DNA of 64,000 nt from Tetrastigma voinierianum (lineage: Eukaryota; Streptophyta; Magnoliopsida; Vitales; Vitaceae): positions 1 through 64,000 of the forward strand of contig JAEQBH010007411.1 in assembly GCA_016808115.1 (NCBI GenBank). The letters are read 5' to 3'. The notes under the pieces were generated by a model. The model did no database searches. It was not told the DNA's origin and saw nothing but the letters and a program-made list of their open reading frames with translations. This document shows positions 47,006 to 57,900 of this stretch, one piece after another. Position numbers and translations under genes: made by a program. How positions within the stretch are numbered: position 1 is the first letter of the stretch; the number at the start of each line of letters is the position of its first letter.

Positions 47006-47918
47006 GTTAGTTTTCTCCAATATTCTTTTAGTCTCTCCTTATATTATTTTTTAAGGAAATATTATGAAAAATATTCCATGGAAAATTTAAAATATTATTT
47101 AAAACATTATACTCATGAATAATAATAATAAATATAATAAAGTAATTTAAAATTTAATTTTACATAATAAAAATGGTTAATAATACTTTCTTTTAAATGA
47201 AAATGGTTAATAATACTTAAATTATAAAGGAATTGGAAAAAGAATGAATCTTAATCAAAATTTCAATCTTAAAAACAAAAGCACTAACCAATACACCAAG
47301 TTCAAGTGGCTAAGAGCTCAAGCTAGCATAGGATGGGAGGGGTTGGCAATTCGAGTCTCCATGGGTACAAATTTAGAAAGAACAAAATATCATGGGATTC
47401 AATGCAAAGTGAATAGTTGTTTATTAATTCCATCATTCCTTAGTATGTTTAATTCGATATTTTTACGTAAATTTTTTATATAAATTATTTACAAATAATA
47501 TATTTAGGTCAATTAGTTATCGTTAAATTGTTTATTTATATTTATTTTGATTTTATAAAATATTTTGGTATTAGGTGTCGTTTTACTTTCCACAAAATAA
47601 AAAATATGAAGTAAAAGATGATAAATATATGTTTGAATGATAAGTCCTTCTACTTCCGCTTACCTTTTATATTTTACATTTAATAAAAATAAATTTAATT
47701 TTTATAGTTATCGATAAAAATTAATCACATTTTTCAAATATTTAAATATCGATTTTTTAAAAATTTTTTGTCAAAAATTTTCTTATCTCTCTCTTTCTTT
47801 TTTTATTTTTAAAAATGTCAATACGTGGAAGACCAAAGCAAAATTAAAGTTCACTCACCTTCTTATTAAGGACCTTCATCCCTAGTTAATTCTCCAAATT
47901 TTACCACTCATCATCCTT

Positions 47919-47981
<63 letters not shown>

Positions 47982-48564
47982 TTTCTCTTCATCATTTCTT
48001 TGCTTTGCCCTACCTTTCTATCTCCTTTCTGCTTAATTGAAAACTAGATTATCTCCACATTCAATTTTAAATTCCACTATATACATGTGTTAAAAGTTGA
48101 TAATATACAAGAAAAAAATAAAATTTATTATATTATTTTTTGTGAATATTTGAAGAAAAAAAGCATAGGGTTAAATAAAACCTAAAATATTAATAATATT
48201 TTTATACGTTTTATAAAAATACAAAGATAAAAAAAAGAATTAACAAGAAAAAATTAATCAAATGAAATTGGATTTAGTAATTTTTAAATGTAAAATGAAG
48301 ATAAAAAGGAACATAGAAATAAAAATTTTGTTATTTAAATAGCTCATTTTATTTCAGAGAAGTGAATAAATTCTCTATTAATAATTTATTATTTTTTGGA
48401 TAATTTTCGTATCTTTTACATGGTTATTTTTTAGTTAAGTTTAGACATTTTTAAATGTAACCACGTGTCAATAGTTTGGAAATTGATGAATTACATTCCA
48501 GAAACAATATGTTTATATTCTTACAACTTTTCAATTGATGATGTCGTAATGTGTGATATTACAG
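47006..48564 (+). other. intron between LRR exons a and b
   Basis: GTTAGT donor and TTACAG acceptor, very AT-rich, with a (TA)n tract at 47923-47979. The 79-codon frame at 47244-47483 has no recognised domain and lies within intron sequence. Confidence 0.65.
47923..47979. repeat. (TA)n microsatellite, about 28 units, inside an intron
   Basis: Uninterrupted TA tract. Confidence 0.96.
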
Positions 48565-49047
48565 GTTTTATTCTCTAATTTGGAGAAGTTGGAACTCTTC
48601 GGCCTTAAAGAATTGAAGGAGATATGGCATCACCGACTTCCACACGATTCATTCTCCAATTTACGAATCCTAATAGTTGTAGGTTGTGATAGCCTACTCA
48701 ATATCATCCCATGTCATTTGATCCAAAGCTTCAAGAATTTGAAAGAGATAAAGGTGTATGACTGTGGGAATCTAAAACATGTATTTGATCTTCAAGGATG
48801 TGATACATATGGTGAGATCCTCCCAAAGTTAGAAATCTTGGAGTTAAGATACCTAGAGAAGCTGAAGGGTATTATTATATGCAACAATGAGGAGAATGAT
48901 GACACAAGAGGCATTTTCTCTCCTTCCATGCCTATGACTTCTCAGAACCTCAAATGTTTATCTATATATGATTGTGAGGAGGAAGTGGAAGATGGAGGAA
49001 ATGTTAATATTCCTATCGAAGAACATGAAGTGCTCTTTGGTGAAAAG
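48565..49047 (+). CDS. CNL gene, LRR exon b (161 codons, intact)
   Basis: It follows the acceptor GATATTACAG and ends GAAAAG before GTTAGTTTTC, phase 0 at both ends. It has exactly the same length as exon a (483 bp). It reads VLFSNLEKLELFGLKELKEI, then WHHRLPHDSFSNLRILIV, LLNIIPCHLIQSFKNLKEIK and LKHVFDLQG. ILPKLEILELRYLEKLKGI follows. The last third is acidic (EEEVEDGGN). Residues match exon a throughout the first 90 positions. Upstream intron sequence (48479-48545) also matches that before exon a (46437-46510), so exon plus flanks were duplicated. The frame is open throughout. Confidence 0.82.
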
Positions 49048-49743
49048 GTTAGTTTTCTTCAAATTTTTTTTTTTTAATTTTCTCATACTATTTTTGTAAA
49101 ATTCTAACAAAAACATTACATAAAAAATTGAAATATTATTTAAATGTTATATTTGTAAATAAAAATAAAAATACTAAATTAATTTTAATTTTGTGACGCC
49201 CCAAAACCTGGGGGTTTGTTGACTACTCGTCAACCTACATAAATACTCTTGAATGCCGGGTGACCCGACATTTTTCACGAAAATCGGGCAGAGTCTCCTT
49301 TGTACGGGGAGCTCTACCCAAATACAACACCTGTCCCAACATCAACAATGACCACATAGGGTCTCATATACAAGTGAAATGAGTAAAAATGGCTACTTGG
49401 TCCCCTGCATTAATACTCACAACAAACTATATCCCAACTATATTCATTAGTTTCAAGAGTTAAGAAATTACTCTTATACAAACATATATTAAAATTCTAG
49501 AATTCTAATACATGTCATACATCATAAAACCATCAAAGTCACAACCTGGCTTTCTTCAAAATCGGCCTCTAAGATGAGCCGTCTCCTTGAACGCCTCTCA
49601 TTCAAATAATGTTCCTTCGATTGTGGTGAGCTATCACTAAGAGTGGAATCACCCTAAATGGGTTACTTCCCCACTTAAGTGCATATGCAATGATCCACGT
49701 AAACACACATTCAAGCAAATTGATCCCACTTGAATGTCTAAAT

Positions 49744-51851
49744 CACATACCCCGCGTAAAATCCAAGATTTTGATAAAGGGTAAATAGAAATTTCGCTGA
49801 AAATCCCGAATTTTTCTAGATCTCTGATGACTTAAACGGATCCTCCGCTGAAATCGCCTGCGGAAATTTAGCTACCAAGTCGAATTTCGCATTCCGAGCG
49901 GCTCGATTTCACGCTTTTCGATAAGCGCAAGGCCTGATGACACATGGCAGCAGTAAGGAGATGCCACATGGCACATAGAAGTGTGACACTTGGCATAAAA
50001 GAGAGCCACAATTAAGCCACATGGAAAAGCGGATCCCATGGCTCACATTGAGCCATGTGGTGATGATGTCATAAAGGGGCATTATGAAATAAAAGAAAAA
50101 GAATGGAAAATTTATGGCCACACATGGGACTTGAGGAAAGGAGGAGGAAATTGCCTCCTTTGACCCATACGGTCAATTCTCATCCAAAATGGGAGAGAAT
50201 GACTAAAAGAGAAGAGAAAATGAGGAGAAATGAAAGGGAAATGAGATGAGAAAAGAGAAAAAGGAAAAGAAAAGCAAAAAGGAAGGAAAAGAAAGGAAAG
50301 AGGGAAACGGTTCTTAGAGAGAAAAGGGAGGAAAAGGAGAAAGGAGGAAAGGGAAAAGGAGGATGGTTTCGAAGGTCGACGCTCAAAGTTCGGGAGGATC
50401 AGAAAGTCGGTGCACGCAGTGGACCACGCAGGGATACCAAAAAGTTGGAGTTTCGACAAACTCTAAGAGGTAGGATATTTTCCTACTTGATTTACTTTTA
50501 GCCTGAACGCTTTATAATGGTAGGAGTTGCTTATAGGAGGCCATGAGAGGCCATGTGAATTAGTTCCAAGCCTTGGAACTAAGGGGTATGGATTTCATGA
50601 CCGGTTGCATGACTGTGGGAGTTAGGGTTTTACTAGAAACTGAAAGTTTCTAGATGTTGTGATTTGTTGATGAGATGACAAGGATTGGAACCAATATGGT
50701 TCATGTTTGTGAAGGGGCCGTGAGGTACCTTGTTGAATGGTCCCAAGTTGAGACCTTGTTGTGTGTTATGGCTTGCTTGAATAACATGCTAAGTGTGGAA
50801 TTGTGATATTGATGCATGCTTTTTGATGTATTAATATGTTTTGCATGGAGGTAGATTATATGTATAAATTATAATTATCCATGGTGTGTAAACAGCCATA
50901 GTGTCATTCATGCATGTAACATGAGTGAAAACGACGGGCATCAAAGAGCCTCATATGCACGGTCACATCAAGGCCGCCTGTGTGGGCAGTGTGGTAAGGT
51001 TTATTCATCGTTGTTGGTGAGTGGGTCGTGTGGAACTATGGGTGGGTCAAAGTCCAAGGTAGAGATTCACGAGTGTGTAAATGATCAAAAATGATAAATT
51101 ACATGTTTTGGGCGGAACAGTTGGGGTAGATCCCCCGTGGTGAAAGTCCCACGTGTTATTCACGGTTAGACATGAACTCGACGATGTAAGTTCGCGGAAA
51201 ATGTCGGAAAAGGCACGCATACCCCACGGTGTAAAAACCCGGAAATCCAGGCCCACAAAATAAAAGGAAAAGAATCAAAATCGCTTGATAAATAAATTGG
51301 AGGGTTTTCCAATGGTTTAGTCGTAAAAGGGTGGATCGGTTTTATTTCACATTGCATTCCAGTGAGAGGAGTCCTGGCTGGGACTCAAGTGGTGAGCATG
51401 AGGAGTCGCATCTCATGCATGATATAGACATTTCATATAGAAAATAATTGTATGGAATGTGATTGATTGTTTATATATGCCATTGCATATGCATTTTAGG
51501 TAGGGAGTAACCCTTGTAGGAAAGTTTTCTACTGGGCTTTGCTCACCCCGTCGTGGGACCCTTTCGTGCAGGGCTGTGAGATCTTCATCCAGAGACGGCA
51601 TTCAGTAGAGGTATCTATTGAGAAGAAAGCCGAAATGTGGCTTTAAATGAATATTTTTGTAAATATGTACAAATCTTTTTGTAGAACAAACATGAAAACT
51701 ATGAGAATATAATTAAGATATTTATTTTGAGTATTGGTTTATGAGCCCAAGAGGCTATTTTTACTCAGGTATGCGTCTCGTGATACGAGATGTATAGATT
51801 TTCCGCAGGTTGACGGGTAGTCAACGGACCCCCGGGAAATGGGGCGTCACA
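49744..51851 (+). mobile_element. solo LTR nested inside S5 (inner copy, S6)
   Basis: A plus-oriented 2.1-kb LTR ending GGGAAATGGGGCGTCACA at 51851. Its start is damaged (CACATACCCCGCGTAAAATCC). An exact 5-bp duplication TAAAT borders it (49739-49743 and 51852-51856). Removing it rejoins the S5 sequence GAATGTCTA...ATGACC as in the uninterrupted copies. It is a divergent subfamily with a long purine tract absent from the other LTRs. Confidence 0.8.
50190..50365 (+). repeat. ~175-bp polypurine stretch inside the inner LTR
   Basis: Nearly every base is A or G (GGGAGAGAATGACTAAAAGA, GGAAAAGAAAAGC..., AGGGAGGAAAAGGAGAAAGG). The complementary pyrimidine strand gives Phe/Ser/Leu/Pro-rich frames of 68-115 codons that have no biological support. 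Confidence 0.85.
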
Positions 51852-53516
51852 TAAATGACCAACCCATGTCCCGAGTCCTCATCGACTCCCTCACACTTGC
51901 CTAAGCCATATATGAGAAAACATCTTATTCAAAACAAAACAAGGCTAAAAATACACTACCGGAAGCCTCAAAATTATGGACTACCTCCGAGGCGCACGCG
52001 TCGAGAACCCTCCAAAACAATACATGGGCCCCTCCGACGTGTAATTGTAGGACCATCTCTCAACACCATTCTCCGGAAAATCATAATGTGAAATTCCTTT
52101 CGCAACCATATTCATTTTTCAGAAAAATCCATGTCATGCACAACACCTAATTTCTAGGCTACCCCGGTGCATATGAAATGCATTATGTCATTTCAACACA
52201 GTATATACAACACATGCCAATATATAAAACATGTATACATATCAACATAATTAAAGTACATAGAACATGTTATGCAGATTTACCATCAATTATACCAAAA
52301 TTAGTCAACCCTCCGAAACCATTCTCTCAAAAATCACCTCATGCACTCACTCCTATTATTCTAGGGTGCCCCAGTGCATATGGAATGCATGATGCCAATT
52401 CCAATACAATCCAATAACATATGTAAATATATATAATCATGCATATATTCACATAATTAAATCACACAAACATGCCAATATGTAATTTCACAATCAAGCA
52501 TCAAAAATTAGCTCACGTGGCTAATTATCAAACACGGTTAATCAACTTGAATTACTCGACCAAACACATTTTTACACAAAATTTGATTTTCGTGTTACTA
52601 TTCACGTGAACAGGGAAACTCGAAGTTAATGTTTCACGACACTCACCAATCATCTGCTCACTTTAGAACTCCGACTTCACGGCCATTTCCGGCCTCATAC
52701 ACATCAATACATAATTGGTTGCATAAATCAACACATAAATCATTCAAACAGCCCCTACATTGCCATCGCATCAGGTAAAATGGGCTCCAAAATTCTAACA
52801 TTTTGGTCCTAAGATTTGGGGATCGATCAAACGGCCCCTCACGCCTCATTCAACTCAAGTATCAACAAAAGACTTTAAACAAAGAAGAAACCCAAAGTAG
52901 ATAAATACTCTACCTCTCTGGAAGCCACGAAACTCCCTAAAACCCCGAGTCCACGCAGAAGCTTCAGAAAGCAGCTTTTCTTCTTGGCCCGAAGGATTTC
53001 GACTGTCGGATCGCCTACAAATCTAGAGAGAAGCTTCACTCTCTCTCTCTAAAACGAAATCTGCAAGCTCATTGTAAGTTTTTTTTTTTCATTTCACGTT
53101 TGGCTTCCTTTTTGAATTGTAAGAGACAAACACTATTCGCTATTTCGTCCTTGTTATCATTTAAACTTTCCATTAATAACATCTATATCCCTTCTTTCCC
53201 CAATTTTGACACTCGGCATTATCTCGGTCGTCCATTTTCATCATTTCTCTACTCATACAACATAAGTAACATTAGTACATGTTATGAGTGACTTTCGTCA
53301 CATCACATATTGTTTTACGGCACCCGAAATGCGATGCCTCGAAAAACGTGTCAATCCCGAATGTCTCGGAATTCGACGTGTTAGCTAGATTTCGTGAGAC
53401 GATTTCAACGGTGAAATCTGTTTCATCATCCGAGATCTAGAGAATAAATTTCAGATTTTTGACCGAAATTACGATTTTGTCATTTTTCCAGAAATTGGAA
53501 TTTCTCGGATCTTACA

Positions 53517-54317
53517 AATTCAGATAAACTATTTAATAATTGGTAACATAGTACACATATTATATACATATATGATTCAATCAATAAAATGAACAAGTAT
53601 TAAAAATATGAACAAAATATGAAAATTCATATAAAAGACAAAAACATGATAAATAACAGACATGTAAAGATAAAGATGCCTCTAGTTTGACTGAAATGGT
53701 GAGGGACATAGTACTACAACGATGTACTCCAAAATAAATAGGTGTAAAAAAACATATAAAGATAAATATGATCAAATAAATATTTTGATTAAATTAATAC
53801 ATTTTAATTTTAATAATGGAGGGAAAGGAGATACACTACATTTTGATTAGAAAACCCAAGTTGAATAAGAGACTTTAAAAAGTTCTTATGTTTTCAAATC
53901 TTTCTAAAGAAATTGAAATAATATTTTGAAGGGAAAGTAATGAACTAAATTAAAATCACCCTAAAACTATTATTTATTTATTTTAATAAAAATAGATTTA
54001 AAAAAAGAATTTGTTAAAGTATGTTTATGATTTAATATGAAATAATAAATGGTTGTATGTGAAAATTAGTTATGATATATGAATTAAATGAATGATTGTT
54101 TGTCTTTGCCAACCAAAGCTTTTGACCACCAAACAGGAAATATGATTCCTTTTAATTTGATTTGTAGAAGTTTTTTGTGACCTCGTGTTCTCTACGTATG
54201 ACAAGAATGAAGATGTGAATATTTGAGAGTTAATGAATTATGTTTGAGAAATATTTTTATATTTATCACAAATTTATGACGACTGATGTTATATATTATG
54301 ATGTGTCTCTATTGTAG
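53517..54317 (+). other. intron sequence before LRR exon c
   Basis: AT-rich and without recognisable elements, ending in the acceptor TCTCTATTGTAG at 54317. Together with the nested LTRs and 49048-49191 it forms a ~5.3-kb intron. Confidence 0.6.
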
Positions 54318-54737
54318 GTTTCATTCCCGAACCTGGAGGAGTTAACACTCGACGGTCTTTCTATGTTGAAGAAGATATGGCATCCCCGACACAGATTCTT
54401 TGACAAATTGCGAATATTAAGTGTATGTAAATGTCCACGGCTAGCCAGTCTTATCCCTTCTCATTTGATACACAGCTTCCAAAATTTGAAAAAGTTAGTT
54501 GTGTATAATTGTGCAGTCCTAGAATATGTGTTTGATAATCAAGGACTTACTAGAGTTGATGAAATCCTCCCAAAAATAGAAATTCTAAAGTTAGAGGAAC
54601 TACCTAAATTGAGGCTTACCTTTTATGAGGACAAGAATGACAACATGCCATATCATTTATCTCTTTTCAAGTTCACGGCTTTGGAGCACATTAAAGAGTT
54701 ACATATCATTAACTGCGGGAAGCCCTTAGATGAGAAG
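54318..54737 (+). CDS. CNL gene, LRR exon c (140 codons, intact)
   Basis: It follows the acceptor ATTGTAG and ends GAGAAG before GTTAGTTTTC, phase 0 at both ends. The translation begins VSFPNLEELTLDGLSMLKKI, followed by WHPRHRFFDKLRILSVCKC, LASLIPSHLIHSFQNLKKLV and LEYVFDNQGL. ILPKIEILKLEELPKL follows. The LRR pattern and spacing follow exons a and b, but the C-terminal part is 21 codons shorter and the divergence is greater. No stops or frameshifts. Confidence 0.8.
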
Positions 54738-55607
54738 GTTAGTTTTCTCCCATATTTTTTTTGTTTTTCTTATGCAACTTGAAATATTTAGAGATATTGA
54801 CCATAAAAATATATATATATTTTTAAAAAGTATGAGAAGAGGACATTAATCTTTAATAATAATTTTATTAAATTAAATTTAAATAATAAACAATTATGAA
54901 TAATAATGAATTACAAATAAGTTGGAAAAAATAAAATTTTAAAGTGAAAAATTAATGTTAAAAGGATAAATGTATTAATATAGATACATTTTAAAAGGTA
55001 AAAATGGTAGTTATTATTATAGTTTAGAAAGAAAAAATATTAGGTGCTAATTGAAATATTTGCAATGAATTGGAAAAGAGAATTTGTGAAAATTTAAATC
55101 AAATAATAATGTTATATTTACAATTAAATAACATTTGGGAAAATCAGGTTAAGATGTTATATGATTAAGATAACATTTTACTTTTGAAAATATAAAAAAG
55201 AGTGAAATATATTTTATTTCATATAAGGAGACTAATTAATTTCGATTTTAAAACAATCACCACAGTTAATAATTTTATAATTTAGTTTTTAAAAACACTC
55301 GTGGATCATAAATAAAATATAACAGAGTTTAAAACAAGAATAAAGTTACAATTCAATTTTTAATTTTAAAAATATTAACATTAATTTAAAAAATAAAAAA
55401 AGGAATCATTGTAAGTTTATTGTAATCTAAATAAAAAAAAAGTTATAAATATAGCAAATGAAAGACAAATTTAAAAGGGAAATTATTATTATTATTATTT
55501 GTATTAAAGTAGTCGAGCTAGAATTATATAGACTTCAGATTTTAATGTTTATTGGTACTATAATTACAATTATTTATGTCATGTATTATATTGTTTTTCT
55601 AATGTAG
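54738..55607 (+). other. intron between LRR exons c and d
   Basis: GTTAGT donor and TCTAATGTAG acceptor. AT-rich without other features. The donor-proximal bases (GTTAGTTTTCTCC) repeat those after exons a and b. Confidence 0.6.
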
Positions 55608-55884
55608 GTTTCATTCTCTCCTAATTTGAGGTTCTGCTCTTAGAAAGATTTTCCAAGTTGAGTGAAAATAGATTTTGAACCGAGCCAAAATTAAGAAAAC
55701 TAATGAAGAACATACCCGAGTTAAGCAATATTCGAGTAATGCGATGAGAATGCCAATAAGACATGTCTTTTGTCATCTTCCACATCTGGGCACTTTCTAC
55801 ACCAAAAAAGTGGGAGATCACACTGTGGATGAAGGATAGGAGCGATGTTTACTCCTACTAATGGTGTAAATAGTTTCAACAAAG
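55608..55884 (+). pseudogene. CNL gene, LRR exon d, decayed
   Basis: After the acceptor AATGTAG the reading starts VSFSPNLRFCS and meets a stop after 11 codons. Further on, in other frames, RFSKLSEN, then TEPKLRKLMKNIPELSNIRV (55678-55738) and MRxENAN-like remains resemble LRR exon sequence. A possible donor AAAG|GTTAGA lies at 55885. It is shorter than exons a-c and frameshifted. Either the gene ends before this exon or the product would be truncated here. Confidence 0.55.
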
Positions 55885-57895
55885 GTTAGATTTTTTCCTT
55901 TTTATTTTTTAAATTTTCTATACTATTTTCTTAACGCTCTTTTAAAATAATGATTAAATTACTTATTATCCTTATTTGAATATTTGAAAGCATTAAAATC
56001 CATATCTAGATATTTTGACACCCATGTTTTGAAGTTTTTTTTTCTTTGAAACACATGTTTTGAAGTTATTAATAAAGGCTATTGTTGTGGGAAGATTGAG
56101 AAAGTAATTTTGAAAGGGGTTGCTTATAAAGCCGTTTTCATGAGAATCAGTTTTACACGTTAGATGATGATTTTATTCATCAAGTAAAACTCGTTCTCAT
56201 ATGAGACCGAACTTTTTATAACCGAACCTATTTTGTAAGCAACACAACTCATAATAAATCGGGTCATCTAACTAATAATGAAACTATTGCACAAGTGGAT
56301 GAGTGAGTAGAGTTTTTTGAATGAGCCGTTCGGTTCCATCAGAACCAGTGGTTTCCCTAGTTCGATGTCAGTTCAATTGGATGTCTAAATTTAATAAGTA
56401 AACTTTAACCTGAGAGAGTTAGTCACTGGCCCGACCGACCAATTCAAATTTTTGGATATTCTATTCTCACGAGATCGAACTGGTTCTTCCTTGTCCAACC
56501 ACCCTTATTGTTAAATGTTAAAAGAATGAACGTAGAAATATATTTTTTCTTAATAATATATTCTATAAAGATTATTGTTAAGTCTTAATGTATATACTAA
56601 AATGGTATCATTTCCTTTTTTATTCCAATCATTTTCATTTTCTAAGGTTTAGCAAATTTGCTTTATATTCTCATGTATTTATGGTAAAGCATTATTCATA
56701 TTTTTCTGACCATTTTCATTTTTTTTAGGTATATGGGATTTTTTTACGTCATTTCATTTCTGATCGAGGTGCAACTTTAGCCTTTGTAAGAGAAAATTGT
56801 TAATGATGTTTGAGACATTAGTGGATCACCATTGCAACTTCTTCCATGTGTTAGATGTTTTTAACATTTTATGCATTATGAAATAATTTTTAATTGTAGA
56901 CTCTTTGTTATGTGATAAATTTGTGATATTGTTAGAGTAATTTTTTATTTTATCTAAAATTATGTATTATTGTTTCAAAAGTGAATTAAATTTGGTACCA
57001 TGTATGAAAATTTTACAAATATGATCTAATAGACAAGAATATTTCTTGTATCATTTGATAGGATATTCATAGGTTAAGTTGACATATAAATTTAGCGGCA
57101 AATCAAAATAAATTATCCTATGTACAGCAAAAGCATGTCATTTATTTAGCACGGAGTCAACTTCACAATGTTCAATTTTATTGGAATTATAGAATTGATT
57201 GTGCATTTATAGTTTTGAAATTTAGGTTAAAATTTTTTGAAAATTTAAAATTTAATTAGGGAATTAAAAAATAAAAATAAAAAATAAAAAAGTCTCTTTG
57301 GAAAAGAAGAGATTTGAGGTTTAGATATTTGAAAAAGATTATTTGATTTGTAAAATTTAAAGAAAGTGAATTTAGAATTTTAAAGAATTTTTATAAATAT
57401 AAAATCATAAATTTTATACTTTCTAAATAAAATAAAATGATTTTTGAAAATTTGAAATTATAGAAATTATTATTTTTTGAAATTAAAGAATGATTTTATT
57501 TAGTTTAGTAACTAACGAAAATATATATTTTTAAATTGAAATTAGAGAAAATGTTTTTTTTTCCTAAATAACAAAAGTAATGGAGTGAAAGTTAAAATAA
57601 GAATAATAGTATTACTTTGAAAGTTAGTATTAAAGAAAATTAAGATTGATAAAAATTAAGGATTTTAGAAATATGATTTAAAATTGGCAAAAACTTGAAA
57701 CAAAATGAGATGTATACCAATGGTTTAAAATTGTTTTAACTATAAACAAGTGGTCTTACATTTAAACTTTGTTAAAATTATTTTTGTGAAATTTAGCTTA
57801 AAATTCCAAACAAAAAGGACTCTGATGAGTTTGATTTAGTTAAAATAAAATAAAATAAAAAGTAAAGATTTGAAAATAAATAATCAAAAGGTGAA
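55885..57895. other. AT-rich sequence downstream of the LRR exons
   Basis: No further exon could be recognised. It contains the 125-bp palindrome at 56119-56243 and long degenerate AAATTTT-type stretches (57180-57700). Whether it is still gene (last intron or 3' UTR) or intergenic cannot be decided from sequence alone. Confidence 0.5.
56119..56243. repeat. 125-bp palindromic (hairpin) element
   Basis: The outer ends GTTGCTTATAAA and TTTGTAAGCAAC pair with each other, as do the inner blocks GAGAATCAGTTTTAC and GTAAAACTCGTTCTC (13 of 15). The whole segment can fold into one hairpin with a loop around TAGATGATGA. It is probably a very small MITE; no target duplication was established. Confidence 0.5.
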
Positions 57896-57900
57896 AGCAA

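Larger units (their letters stand above)
49192..53516 (-). mobile_element. solo LTR in the CNL intron (outer copy, S5), interrupted by another LTR
   Basis: TGTGACGCCCCAAAACC begins at 49192 and GGAATTTCTCGGATCTTACA ends at 53516, i.e. a minus-oriented LTR of the family. It is split at 49743/51852 by an inner LTR. Without the insert the LTR is about 2.2 kb. AATTT (49187-49191) and AATTC (53517-53521) flank it as a 4/5 target duplication. Short frames within (51855-52091, 52178-52417) have no recognised domain. Confidence 0.85.

Noticed and set aside
47244..47483. 79-codon ORF as an extra exon
   Set aside because: No LRR pattern, no acceptor or donor at its borders, and it lies within the intron between exons a and b.
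50112..50459. 115-codon minus-strand ORF rich in Phe, Ser, Leu and Pro
   Set aside because: It is the translation of the pyrimidine complement of a polypurine tract inside an LTR.
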